From: CAVQBJ01 sp963724405
GTDB lineage: Bacteria; Actinomycetota; Thermoleophilia; Solirubrobacterales; Solirubrobacteraceae
Direction: 5' to 3'
NCBI GenBank assembly: GCA_963724405.1
Contig: CAVRUQ010000003.1
Location: 1,674,001 to 1,738,000, forward strand
DNA length: 64,000 nt
The notes below the pieces were generated by a model that saw nothing but the letters and a program-made list of their open reading frames with translations, made no database searches and was not told the origin of the DNA. The translations under genes and the position numbers were made by a program. Positions 24,593 to 33,082 of the stretch are shown piece after piece; position 1 is the first letter of the stretch; each line of letters opens with the position of its first letter.

Positions 24593-25540
24593 CTACGCGT
24601 CCGGCGCGCGGCGCGCGGCCGGCGCCACCTCGAGATCGAGCAGCTCGCGCGGCTCGTGGTCGACCTGCAGCGTCGTGTGATCGATCGCGAAGCGCTCGGC
24701 GAGCATCCGCTCGAGCGCACGCCGGGTCGCGTGGCAGTCGGCGTCGGCGGCGACGAGCACGTGCGCGGAGAGCGCCGGGAAGCCCGAGGTCACCTCCCAC
24801 ACGTGGAGGTCGTGGACCTCGACGACGTCGGGCTCGTGGACGAGCGCGGCTCCGATCGCCGCCGGTTGCAGCCCGGCCGGGGAGGCCTCGAGGAACACTC
24901 GCGCCGACGCGCGGATGAGGCCGTACCCGGAGCGGAGCATGAGCCCGGCCACGAGCAGCGAGGCGATCGCGTCGGCACGTACGAAGCCGGTCACGAGGAT
25001 GACGACCCCGGCGATGAGCGTCCCGATGAAGGCGTACAGGTCGGTGAGCAGGTGCGTGAACGCGCCCTCGATGTTGAGGCTCGCGCGCGCGCCGCCGGCG
25101 AGCACCATCGTCGCCGCCGCGTTGACCGCGATGCCGGCGAGCGCGAGGGCGATGATCGGCCACGGACGCACCGGCTCGGGCGAGATGAGCCGGCCGACGG
25201 CGGCATAGATGATCACGCCGGCGAGCACGATGAGGGTGATCCCGTTCGCCTGCGCCGAAAGGATCTCGGTCCGTCCGAGCCCGAACGTCATCGCGCCCCG
25301 CGCGGGCCGCGCGGCGAGGCGAAGCGCGACCAGCGCGAGCCCGAGCGCGGCGGCATCGGTGAGCATGTGGCCCGCGTCGGAGAGGAGCACGAGCGCGTTC
25401 GCGAGGATCCCGACCACCACCTCGCCGGCCATCAGCCCGAGGATGAGCGCGAGCGCGATCGTCAGCCGGCGGGCGTCGGCATCGCGCGGCGCGCCGTGGT
25501 GATGATGAGCACCCGCCCCGTGCGAGTGGGCGTGGGCCAT
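24593..25540 (-). CDS. Cation diffusion facilitator, zinc exporter type
   Basis: 315 aa from the ATG at 25540 (upstream in-frame starts exist). The cytoplasmic N-terminus is His-rich (HAHSHGAGAHHHHG). Six membrane helices; VVVGILANALVLLSDAGHMLTDA holds the first HxxxD zinc site and GAFTHLLTDLYAF the second. The C-terminal cytoplasmic domain has HVWEVTSGFPALSAHVLV and ends with DHTTLQVDHE. Close in pattern to CzcD/ZitB antiporters exchanging Zn2+ for protons. Near the znu operon and the Fur-family gene it completes an import/export set. It ends 7 bp from the receiver gene, convergent. Confidence 0.9.
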   Translation of the reverse strand: MAHAHSHGAGAHHHHGAPRDADARRLTIALALILGLMAGEVVVGILANALVLLSDAGHMLTDAAALGLALVALRLAARPARGAMTFGLGRTEILSAQANGITLIVLAGVIIYAAVGRLISPEPVRPWPIIALALAGIAVNAAATMVLAGGARASLNIEGAFTHLLTDLYAFIGTLIAGVVILVTGFVRADAIASLLVAGLMLRSGYGLIRASARVFLEASPAGLQPAAIGAALVHEPDVVEVHDLHVWEVTSGFPALSAHVLVAADADCHATRRALERMLAERFAIDHTTLQVDHEPRELLDLEVAPAARRAPDA

Positions 25541-25628
25541 GGCCGTATGATCGCCCGTGGGCGTCACGGACACAGCGTAGGCCGCGACGCGGTGGGTGTC
25601 ACCGCGCGGTCCGGCCCGCAGCCGGGCG

Positions 25629-26123
25629 CTACTCGCCGGCCGGGGTCTCGGGCGAGGGCGGCGGGGCCGCGGCGCCCGGCGCATCGCCGGCGGCCGCCTC
25701 GGCCGGCGGACGGCGGCGGTTGAACCCGAGCACGAGCACGATCACGATGATCACGACGACGAGCACGCCGGCCGCGATGTAGCGCAGCTTGTGGTGCGTC
25801 GTGGTCGTCGTGCCGGCCTTCGTGACGTGCTCGATCGTCACCGGCACGCCCTTCGCCTTGATCTGCGCGCTGATCGTCTTGTACTGCAGGGGCGGGTAGG
25901 ACGCGACGAGCAGCTCGCCGCTCTTCAGCGTGACGTGGACGGAATGGGCCTTCTTGTTGAAGGTCACCGCGGTCACCTGCCCGCTGTTCAGCTGCGCCTG
26001 GAAGGCCGAGAAGTCCTCCTTCGTGAACTTCGGCGTCGGGTTCTGCGCCCCGGCGACCACGCTCCCGAGCAGGGCGAGCGCGACGGCAAGCGGCGCGATG
26101 AACGTGACTGTGCGGCGGCGCAT
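25629..26123 (-). CDS. Stand-alone FtsH-extracellular-domain-like membrane protein
   Basis: 164 aa. Signal sequence at 1-26; residues about 33-100 (FTKEDFSAFQAQLNSGQVTA, KSGELLVASYPP, KAKGVPVTIEHV) have the strand and motif pattern of the FtsH N-terminal extracellular domain; a transmembrane helix follows at about 114-134, then a Pro/Ala tail. The AAA ATPase and protease domains of FtsH are absent. It might act as an adaptor that mixes with FtsH hexamers or as a free membrane sensor; the similarity is judged by eye. Transcribed away from the amino acid ABC operon. Confidence 0.6.
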   Translation of the reverse strand: MRRRTVTFIAPLAVALALLGSVVAGAQNPTPKFTKEDFSAFQAQLNSGQVTAVTFNKKAHSVHVTLKSGELLVASYPPLQYKTISAQIKAKGVPVTIEHVTKAGTTTTTHHKLRYIAAGVLVVVIIVIVLVLGFNRRRPPAEAAAGDAPGAAAPPPSPETPAGE

Positions 26124-26289
26124 TCGGCGGCAGACTAGTGAATCCGCCCGACGATGGCGCCTCCCGGCGCGTCCGCGGTGGCCGCGCGCCCCGCGGTCCG
26201 GGGGGCGCTAATCGAAGAAAAACCCGACCGTCAAGCCATTTACATATTCTTGTGCGGCCCCTTCCCTGCGATTCGAGGAGATCCACGCC

Positions 26290-27231
26290 TTGCTCAAGAG
26301 AACCGTTCGGTCCGCACCCTTGCTCGGCGTCATCGCCACGGCGGCGATCGCCGTCGCCGCGTGCGGCAGCAGCTCGTCGAGCAGCACCAGCTCGTCCTCC
26401 TCGAGCGCCGCGACCGGGGCCGGCGGCACCGGGGTGAGCGCGGCCGGCGTGTACGCCCCCGCCGCCGCTCTCGTGCCGGCCTCCATCAAGTCGAAGGAGA
26501 CGGTCATCGTGGCCGCGGATGCCACGTACGCGCCGAACGAGTTCATCGCCTCGGACGGGCACACGGTGATCGGCTTCGACGCGGATCTCGCGCACGCGCT
26601 GTTCCCGCTGATGGGCCTGAAGGCGAATGTCGTCAACGCGACCTTCGACACGATCATCCCCGGCCTCACCTCGGGCAAGTTCGACGTCGGGATGTCCTCG
26701 TTCACGGATACGAAGGCACGCGAGGCCCAGGTCAACTTCATCGACTACTTCACCGCCGGGGAGTCGTTCTACGGTCTGTCCACGAGCGGTAACAAGGTGA
26801 CGTCGCTGTCGAGCATCTGCGGGTTGACGGTGGCCGTCGAGTCGGGCACGACCGAGGAGTCCGACGCGCAGACGCAGTCCAAGACGTGCGTCACCGACCA
26901 CAAGCCGTCGGTGAAGGTGCTCGTCTTCCCCGACCAGAACAGCGCCAACCTCGCCGTGGCCTCGGCGCGCGCGCAGGTCGGCTTCGCCGACTCGCCGGTG
27001 TCGGCCTACGTGGTGACGCAGTCGCACGGCAAGTTCAAGCTCGAGGGCCCCTCGTTCTCCAACGCCCCGTACGGCATCGCCGTGCCGAAGTCGTCGGGCA
27101 CGTTCGACAAGGCGATCCTCGTCGCCCTGCAGTTCATGGTCAAGAACGGGCAGTACGCGACCATCCTCAAGAAGTGGGGCCTCGAGGGCGGCGCGGACGA
27201 CGCGCCGGCCATCAACGGCGCCACGAGCTAG
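26290..27231 (+). CDS. Polar amino acid ABC transporter substrate-binding lipoprotein
   Basis: 313 aa. TTG start fixed by GAGGAG nine bases upstream. Lipoprotein signal (AIAVAAC) then a Ser-rich linker. Family 3 solute-binding fold: YAPNEFIASDGHTVIGFDADL, GKFDVGMSSFTDTKAREAQV, ESGTTEESDAQ and GIAVPKSSG. The ligand is likely a polar or cationic amino acid; the residues do not settle which. Two Cys (SSICGL and TKTC-like) could form a disulfide. First gene of a three-gene operon, 15-18 bp before the permease. Confidence 0.9.
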   Translation: MLKRTVRSAPLLGVIATAAIAVAACGSSSSSSTSSSSSSAATGAGGTGVSAAGVYAPAAALVPASIKSKETVIVAADATYAPNEFIASDGHTVIGFDADLAHALFPLMGLKANVVNATFDTIIPGLTSGKFDVGMSSFTDTKAREAQVNFIDYFTAGESFYGLSTSGNKVTSLSSICGLTVAVESGTTEESDAQTQSKTCVTDHKPSVKVLVFPDQNSANLAVASARAQVGFADSPVSAYVVTQSHGKFKLEGPSFSNAPYGIAVPKSSGTFDKAILVALQFMVKNGQYATILKKWGLEGGADDAPAINGATS

Positions 27232-27246
27232 CGCCGCTCGGAGGTT

Positions 27247-28278
27247 GTGGTGTCCTCCGCCCCGAACGCCACCGACACACCCGCGCCGACCGGGCGGCCT
27301 GAGCAGATCAAGGCCGTCCCGGTCCGGCACCCGGGCCGCTGGGTGGCCGCCGCGATCATCCTCGTGATCGCGGTGGCCCTGGTGCGCTCGGTCATCACCA
27401 ACGGCAACTTCATGTGGGGCCAGGTCGGGCACTACCTGTTCGACCCGCGCATCCTGCACGGAGCGCGCCTGACGATCGAGCTGACGATCGCCTGCATGGC
27501 GCTCGGCGTCATCCTCGGCGTGATCCTCGCGGTGATGCGCCTGTCGCCCAACCCGCTCATCGCCGGGAGCAGCTGGCTGTACATCTGGTTCTTCCGCGGC
27601 ACGCCCGTCCTCGTGCAGCTGCTGTTCTGGTACAACGTCGCCGCCCTGTACCCGAAGATCAAGCTCGGGATCCCCTTCGGGCCGTCGTTCGTCAACCTCG
27701 ACGCGAACACGCTCATCAAGCCGTTCGTCGCCGTGCTGCTCGGCCTCGGCCTCAACGAGGCGGCCTACATGTCGGAGATCGTGCGCGCCGGCATCATCTC
27801 GGTCGACGAGGGCCAGAGCGAGGCGGCCGCCGCGCTCGGGCTGACGCGCATGCAGACGATGCGCCGCATCGTCCTGCCCCAGGCCATGCGGGTGATCATC
27901 CCTCCGACCGGCAACGAGACGATCTCGATGCTCAAGACGACCTCGCTCGCCTTCGTGATCGCCTATCCCGAGCTGCTCGGCTCGGCCCAGCTCATCTACG
28001 CGCAGAACTACGAGACGATCCAGCTGTTGCTCGTGGCCTCGTTCTGGTACCTCGTGATGACGAGCGTGCTCTACGTCGGGCAGTACTACCTCGAGCGCCG
28101 CTACGCGCGCGGCGCCACGCGGGAGCTGCCGCCGACGCCGCTGCAGCGGATCAGGCGGGGCCTGGGCACCTTCCGCCACGATCCGGCGGCCTACGGCTCG
28201 GATCCCGGGTTCGGGCGGAGCCCGGTCGACCCGAGCTCGGTCGGCCGGGGCGGCGCCGGCGGCGGCGTGGGACTGTGA
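27247..28278 (+). CDS. Polar amino acid ABC transporter permease
   Basis: 343 aa, about five membrane helices. HisM/GlnP motifs: GARLTIELTIACMALGVILG, WFFRGTPVLVQL, GLGLNEAAYMSEIVRAGI, EAAAALGLTRMQTMRRIVLPQA. The GTG at 27247 or 27250 follows CGGAGG. The C-terminal cytoplasmic extension of about 50 Arg/Pro/Gly-rich residues is unusual for this family. The stop overlaps the ATPase start by one base. Only one permease is encoded, so the channel is probably a homodimer. Confidence 0.92.
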   Translation: MVSSAPNATDTPAPTGRPEQIKAVPVRHPGRWVAAAIILVIAVALVRSVITNGNFMWGQVGHYLFDPRILHGARLTIELTIACMALGVILGVILAVMRLSPNPLIAGSSWLYIWFFRGTPVLVQLLFWYNVAALYPKIKLGIPFGPSFVNLDANTLIKPFVAVLLGLGLNEAAYMSEIVRAGIISVDEGQSEAAAALGLTRMQTMRRIVLPQAMRVIIPPTGNETISMLKTTSLAFVIAYPELLGSAQLIYAQNYETIQLLLVASFWYLVMTSVLYVGQYYLERRYARGATRELPPTPLQRIRRGLGTFRHDPAAYGSDPGFGRSPVDPSSVGRGGAGGGVGL

Positions 28279-29042
28279 TGACGGAGCCGATGGTCCGCGC
28301 CGAGGGCGTGCACAAGTACTTCGGGCGCCTGGAGGTCCTCAAGGGGATCGACCTCGAGGTCGGACAGGGCGAGGTGATGTGCATCCTCGGGCCCTCCGGG
28401 TCGGGCAAGTCGACCTTCCTGCGCTGCATCAACCACCTCGAGAAGCTCAACTACGGCCGGCTGTGGGTCGACGGCGATCTCGTCGGCTACCGCCAGCAGG
28501 GGGACAGGCTCTACGAGCTGCGCGAATCCGAGGTCGCTCAGCGCCGCTCGGAGATCGGAATGGTCTTCCAGCGCTTCAACCTGTTCCCGCACATGAGCGT
28601 CGTCGACAACGTGATCGAGGCGCCCTGCCGGGTACGCAAGGTGCCCCGCCGCGAGGCGATCGAGCGCGCGGAGCAGCTGCTCGACCGCGTCGGCCTGGCC
28701 GACAAGCTGAAGACGTACCCGTCCCAGCTGTCGGGCGGCCAGCAGCAGCGCGTCGCGATCGCCCGAGCGCTCGCGATGCAGCCCAAGCTGATGCTGTTCG
28801 ACGAGCCGACGTCGGCTCTTGATCCCGAGCTCGTCGGGGAGGTGCTCGACGTGATGCGCGGCCTGGCCGCGGACGGCATGACGATGGTCGTCGTCACGCA
28901 CGAGATCGGCTTCGCCCGCGAGGTCGGCGACACGCTCGTGTTCATGGACGATGGGGTCGTAGTGGAGTCGGGCCCGCCGCGCGAGGTGCTCGCCAACCCC
29001 CGCGAGGAGCGCACTCGGTCGTTCCTCTCGAAGGTGCTGTAG
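28278..29042 (+). CDS. Polar amino acid ABC transporter ATP-binding protein
   Basis: 254 aa. Walker A GPSGSGKSTF, Q-loop VFQRFNLFPHM, signature LSGGQQQRV, Walker B LMLFDEPTSALDPE, switch VVTHEIGFAREV: all match GlnQ/HisP. An insertion around DLVGYRQQGDRLYELRESEV lies between Walker A and the Q-loop, as in some actinobacterial members. Last gene of the operon, with a strong hairpin directly after. Confidence 0.93.
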   Translation: MTEPMVRAEGVHKYFGRLEVLKGIDLEVGQGEVMCILGPSGSGKSTFLRCINHLEKLNYGRLWVDGDLVGYRQQGDRLYELRESEVAQRRSEIGMVFQRFNLFPHMSVVDNVIEAPCRVRKVPRREAIERAEQLLDRVGLADKLKTYPSQLSGGQQQRVAIARALAMQPKLMLFDEPTSALDPELVGEVLDVMRGLAADGMTMVVVTHEIGFAREVGDTLVFMDDGVVVESGPPREVLANPREERTRSFLSKVL

Positions 29043-29046
29043 CGCG

Positions 29047-29066
29047 CCCGCCGGGCCCCCGGCGGG
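29047..29066 (+). terminator. Terminator hairpin after the amino acid ABC operon
   Basis: CCCGCCGG and CCGGCGGG arms with a GCCC loop, starting 5 bp after the stop. Compact and GC-only. Confidence 0.65.
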
Positions 29067-29230
29067 GTGGGGATCCGCGCCGTTTCGTTACTCTCCCAGG
29101 GGCTGAATGTCGGGCGAGCGCCCGCCTCACGCCGCCGCCGACCCGCCTGACCCGCGCCCGTTGAAGTGAGGGCGCCCTTCCTTTGTGCGCTTCCATCCGT
29201 CCGTGACGCCCGTATCTTCGAGAGTCCGCA

Positions 29231-31063
29231 TTGAGTGATCCTCTGAGCGCATCCGCCGCGACCGCGCCGGTCGCCCCGAGCCTGCCGCGCCCGAGCGAGC
29301 GCGCGGCGCGTCGGCGCGCGGCCGCAGGCGGCGACCCGGCCGCCGGGGGGCCGGTCTCGCCGCACTTCACGGGCCGCGAGATCGCGCTGCTGATCGTCGG
29401 CTCGCTCCTGCTCGCGATCGTCACGAGCTGGCCGCTGATCCTGCACATGTCCACGCGGATCGATCCCGATCTCGGCGATCCGATCCGCACGGCGTGGCAG
29501 ATCGCGATCGAGGGCCACCAGCTCCTGCATCATCCGACGCAGCTGTTCCAGACGAACGCGTTCTGGCCCTACCGGAACAGCCTCACGTTCTCGGACTCGC
29601 TGCTCGGCTACGCCCCGGCCGGTCTGATCGGGACCGGCACCACGGCGGCGCTGGTTCGCTACAACCTGCTCTTCATCTTCGCCTGGACGCTGCCGGTCAT
29701 CGGCGCGTACCTGCTCGGCCGCGAGCTCGGGCTCCGTCCCGCCGCCGCGGCGATCGCGGGCGCAGCCTTCGCCTACGCGCCGTTCAAGGCCGCCGAGGCC
29801 GGCCACCTGCACGTCATCTCCAGCGGCGGCATCGCGCTCGCGTTCTTCCTGCTGCTGCGCGGCTACCGGCTGCAGTCGTGGAAGACCGTGCTCGCGGGCT
29901 GGATCGTCGCCACCTGGCAGCTGAGCCTCGGCTTCACGCTCGGGCTGCCGTTCTCCTACACGCTGCTGGTCGTGGCGCTCGTGACGATCTATCTGTGGTG
30001 GCGCCGCGGCGCCCACCGGGTCGCCGAGAGCGTGCTCATCGCCTCGCTCGTCGGCATCGCGCTGTTCATGGCCATGGGCGTGTTCGAGGCGCGGCCGTAC
30101 CTGAAGACCGCCAGCGACTTCTCGACCGCGACTCGCGCCATCAAGGAGATCAAGAGCTACTCGGCCTCGCCGAAGGCGTTCCTCGCTGCGGCCAAGGAGA
30201 ACCTGATCTGGAGCGGCGCCCTGAAGACGTTCCGCCACGGGGTGAGCTCGCAGAACGAAAGCGTGCTGTTCCCGGGCCTGATCACCCTTCTGCTCGCGAT
30301 CGGCGGCCTCGGGGCGGCCGTGTTCTCGCGCCGATTGCGCTGGTGGCTGCTCGGAGGCACCGTGCTGTTCGCCACCCTGGCGCTCGGGCTCGACTTCCTC
30401 CCGGGCGGCTATCCGTACAAGTTCGTGCACGACTTCCTCCCGGGCTGGAAGGGAGTGCGCGTACCCGGGCGCGTGTACACGATGACCGCGCTCGGCCTGG
30501 CGCTGCTCGCCGGCGCCGGCGCTCACCGCCTGCTCGCCGCCGCCGGGCGCCGCGCGGCCACCCGTTCGCCGCGCGTGCGGGCCGCCGCCATACCGGTGCT
30601 GACGGCGCTGCTGTTCGCGGCCATCGTGGTCGAGGGCGCCGGCAAGGAGCCGCACCCCGTCGTGCCGAAGGCGCCGCCGAGCACCGCCTACCTCCCGCAG
30701 CCGCAGCTGTACCTGCCGTCGATCACCTCCGCCGATCGCCTGTACCAGTTCTGGTCCACGAACGGGTTCCCCGAGATCGCCCAGGGCGTCTCGACCTTCG
30801 ACATCCACTCGATCGACGACCTCCGCGGCGGGCTGCAGGACTTCCCCGACGCCCCCGGCGTGCGCAAGCTCCAGCGCCTCGGCATCCGCACGGTGGTGCT
30901 CGATCCGCAGGTGCAGTCCTTCGGCCTGCCGCCGGACCGGGGCGCGATCTACGAGCCGCCCGACCCCGCCCAGGCCGCCGTGAAGTCGATCAAGGGCCTG
31001 CCGGTCACGCGCTTCCGCCTCGGCCCGCTGACGGTCTTCGAGATCGAGCCGCCGCACCGGTGA
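29231..31063 (+). CDS. Polytopic membrane glycosyltransferase-like protein (GT-C/YfhO type)
   Basis: 610 aa with about 11-12 hydrophobic helices. The first outer loop has DPDLGDPIRTAWQI, similar to the acidic catalytic loop of lipid-linked GT-C glycosyltransferases. The C-terminal quarter (from about DRLYQFWSTNGFPEIAQGV) is a soluble outer domain. Function probably involves adding a sugar from a polyprenyl carrier to a cell-envelope glycan; the specific donor is not inferable. TTG start at 29231. The stop overlaps the next gene start (GTGA), so the two are co-translated. Confidence 0.65.
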   Translation: MSDPLSASAATAPVAPSLPRPSERAARRRAAAGGDPAAGGPVSPHFTGREIALLIVGSLLLAIVTSWPLILHMSTRIDPDLGDPIRTAWQIAIEGHQLLHHPTQLFQTNAFWPYRNSLTFSDSLLGYAPAGLIGTGTTAALVRYNLLFIFAWTLPVIGAYLLGRELGLRPAAAAIAGAAFAYAPFKAAEAGHLHVISSGGIALAFFLLLRGYRLQSWKTVLAGWIVATWQLSLGFTLGLPFSYTLLVVALVTIYLWWRRGAHRVAESVLIASLVGIALFMAMGVFEARPYLKTASDFSTATRAIKEIKSYSASPKAFLAAAKENLIWSGALKTFRHGVSSQNESVLFPGLITLLLAIGGLGAAVFSRRLRWWLLGGTVLFATLALGLDFLPGGYPYKFVHDFLPGWKGVRVPGRVYTMTALGLALLAGAGAHRLLAAAGRRAATRSPRVRAAAIPVLTALLFAAIVVEGAGKEPHPVVPKAPPSTAYLPQPQLYLPSITSADRLYQFWSTNGFPEIAQGVSTFDIHSIDDLRGGLQDFPDAPGVRKLQRLGIRTVVLDPQVQSFGLPPDRGAIYEPPDPAQAAVKSIKGLPVTRFRLGPLTVFEIEPPHR

Positions 31064-32817
31064 GCGCGCGACCCGTCCTCACGCGGCGGCAGACGGGGCC
31101 GGTCCCGCCCGGCGGCGGCGCCGCCGATCCCCCGGCCGTCCCCGCGCCGGCCCGCGCCGCGGGGCGCCGGCGGCAGCACCTCGCGCTCGCCGCGGTCGTG
31201 CTCGTCGGGCTCGCCTTCGCGACGGTCATCCAGAGCTTCAGCTGGAACCAGACCTCCCACTACGACCTGTTGCGCTCGCTGAACAACGGCGGCACGACGA
31301 TCGACGCCTACCAGAGCAACACCGGGGACAAGGTCCTCTACAAGGGCCACTTCTACTCGGCCCGGGCGCCGGGCCTCGCGCTCTTCACGCTGCCCTGGTA
31401 CGACACGCTCAACGCCGTCAACGCCGAGGCCTGGGCCCGGCAGTCGCAGGCGCAGCCACGCGACGACGAGATGATCTACCTCGTCGGGCTCTGGGGAAGC
31501 GTCCTGCCGGGGTTCCTCCTGCTGCTGCTCGTCTGGCGGGTTTCGGAGCGCTTCGAGCCCGGACACGGGGCGGCCGCAGCGGTGATCCTCGGGCTCGGCA
31601 CGCTCGTGCTGCCGCTCTCGACGCTGCTCTTCTCGCACGTCTTCACCGCGATGCTCGGCTTCGCCGCGTTCGCGCTCATGTTGCGCGAGCGCGACGGGCC
31701 GCCGAGCGCGTCCCTGCTGGCGCTCGCCGGGCTGCTCGTCGGCTATGCGGTGGGCTCGGAGTACCCGCTGTTCTTCGTCGGCGCCGTGCTCGGGCTGTAC
31801 CTCCTCTCGCGCCGCGACGCGCTGACGCCGCTGCTCGTCGTGCGCCGCGCGGGCGCCTACATCGCGGGCGGAGTCGTCGGGATCATCCCGCTGCTGCTCT
31901 ACAACCACTACGCGTTCCACTCCTGGACCCATCTCGCCTACTCCGACGTCCCCCGCCAGCAGAAGGGGTTCTTCGGCATCGGCGTGCCGAGCCTGAAGGT
32001 CCTCGCCACGCTCCTGTTCGACTCGCGTGGCCTGCTGACGCTGTCCCCGGTGCTCGTCATGGGGATCGTCGGCGTGGTGCTGATGTACCGTCGCGGCCGG
32101 CGCGCCGAGGCGCTGACGATCACCGGCATCTGCGTCTGCTACGTCGGCTACAACGCGGGCTACTACCTGCCGTTCGGCGGCGGCTTCATGGGCCCGCGCT
32201 TCCTGGCCACGATGCTGCCGTTCCTGGCCGTGCCGCTCGCGATCGCGCTGAAGCGCTTCCCGGGTCCGACGGTCGCGCTCGCCGGCGCCTCGGTCTTCAT
32301 CATCGTGCTGGCCACGCTCACCCATCCGCTCGTCGGCTACGAGAACGAGACGGTCGTCTGGGTGCGGCTGCTGAAGGCCGGCAACTTCCAGCCGTCGATC
32401 GCCAGCGCCTACGGCGCCGGGCGCGGCTGGCACGCGATCTACCCGTTCCTGCTGCTCGCCTTCGGTGCCATCGGCTGCGCCGCGTACGCCACCGACCGGC
32501 TCAGCCTCGGGATGCGCGCGCTGCTCGCCGGCGTGGCGGCGCTCCTCGCGTGGGCGCTGATCGCCGCGTTCATTCCGACGCTGCTCGGCATCGACCACCA
32601 GGGCCTGCTCGACATCCAGGCCGCCGGGGACAAGACGGCGCTGCACAAGCCATTCCCGACCACCGACCCGATCCGGACGCTCGTCGTGTACGCAACCGTG
32701 GCCGGGCTGCTCACCCTGCTCGCGGCACGACTGCTGCGCAACCGCCGGCCGGCGGGCCGCACCCGGGAGCGAGCCACCGCTGCGCGACCGGCGATGCCGG
32801 TCCAGACGGCTACCTAG
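31060..32817 (+). CDS. Second polytopic membrane glycosyltransferase-like protein
   Basis: 585 aa, about 11 helices. After the first helix, SHYDLLRSLNNGGTTIDAYQ and GHFYSARAPGLALFTLPWY resemble the first outer loop of actinobacterial GT-C-like enzymes with acidic residues at the expected site. GFFGIGVPSLKVLATLLFDS and NAGYYLPFGGGFMGPRF are typical of the same group. A 40-residue Pro/Arg-rich cytoplasmic leader precedes the membrane part. Coupled to the upstream gene by a 4-nt overlap; probably acts on the same envelope polymer. Confidence 0.65.
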   Translation: MSARPVLTRRQTGPVPPGGGAADPPAVPAPARAAGRRRQHLALAAVVLVGLAFATVIQSFSWNQTSHYDLLRSLNNGGTTIDAYQSNTGDKVLYKGHFYSARAPGLALFTLPWYDTLNAVNAEAWARQSQAQPRDDEMIYLVGLWGSVLPGFLLLLLVWRVSERFEPGHGAAAAVILGLGTLVLPLSTLLFSHVFTAMLGFAAFALMLRERDGPPSASLLALAGLLVGYAVGSEYPLFFVGAVLGLYLLSRRDALTPLLVVRRAGAYIAGGVVGIIPLLLYNHYAFHSWTHLAYSDVPRQQKGFFGIGVPSLKVLATLLFDSRGLLTLSPVLVMGIVGVVLMYRRGRRAEALTITGICVCYVGYNAGYYLPFGGGFMGPRFLATMLPFLAVPLAIALKRFPGPTVALAGASVFIIVLATLTHPLVGYENETVVWVRLLKAGNFQPSIASAYGAGRGWHAIYPFLLLAFGAIGCAAYATDRLSLGMRALLAGVAALLAWALIAAFIPTLLGIDHQGLLDIQAAGDKTALHKPFPTTDPIRTLVVYATVAGLLTLLAARLLRNRRPAGRTRERATAARPAMPVQTAT

Positions 32818-32974
32818 GTGTAAGACCCCAGGAGGCCGTTCAGCTCGTGTAGGTGAGCGATGGGCGGCTTGTGTCCGGGGGCGCCGTGTGGTCGGCCACG
32901 GGTGCGAGCCCCCGTCGCGCTTTTGTGTTGTTGTTGTCGTCTCGCAAGCTTCGGGATGAACTCCGGGTCGCGCC

Positions 32975-33022
32975 GACCGGTATCAGAAATGTAAACCGTG
33001 TCAAGAATGTAAACCGACCGAC
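32975..33022. promoter_or_regulatory. Direct repeat before the orphan PstS-like gene
   Basis: AATGTAAACCG occurs twice, starts 18 bp apart, in an AT-richer patch 60-100 bp before the TTG at 33083. The period is not that of the PHO boxes here. TTGACA on the minus strand lies between the copies. Might be an activator site; low specificity. Confidence 0.4.
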
Positions 33023-33082
33023 ACGGCTGCTTGGATTGCGCCGCCGAACGCTTTGCCCGACGCTACACAAGGGGGTCTTGCC

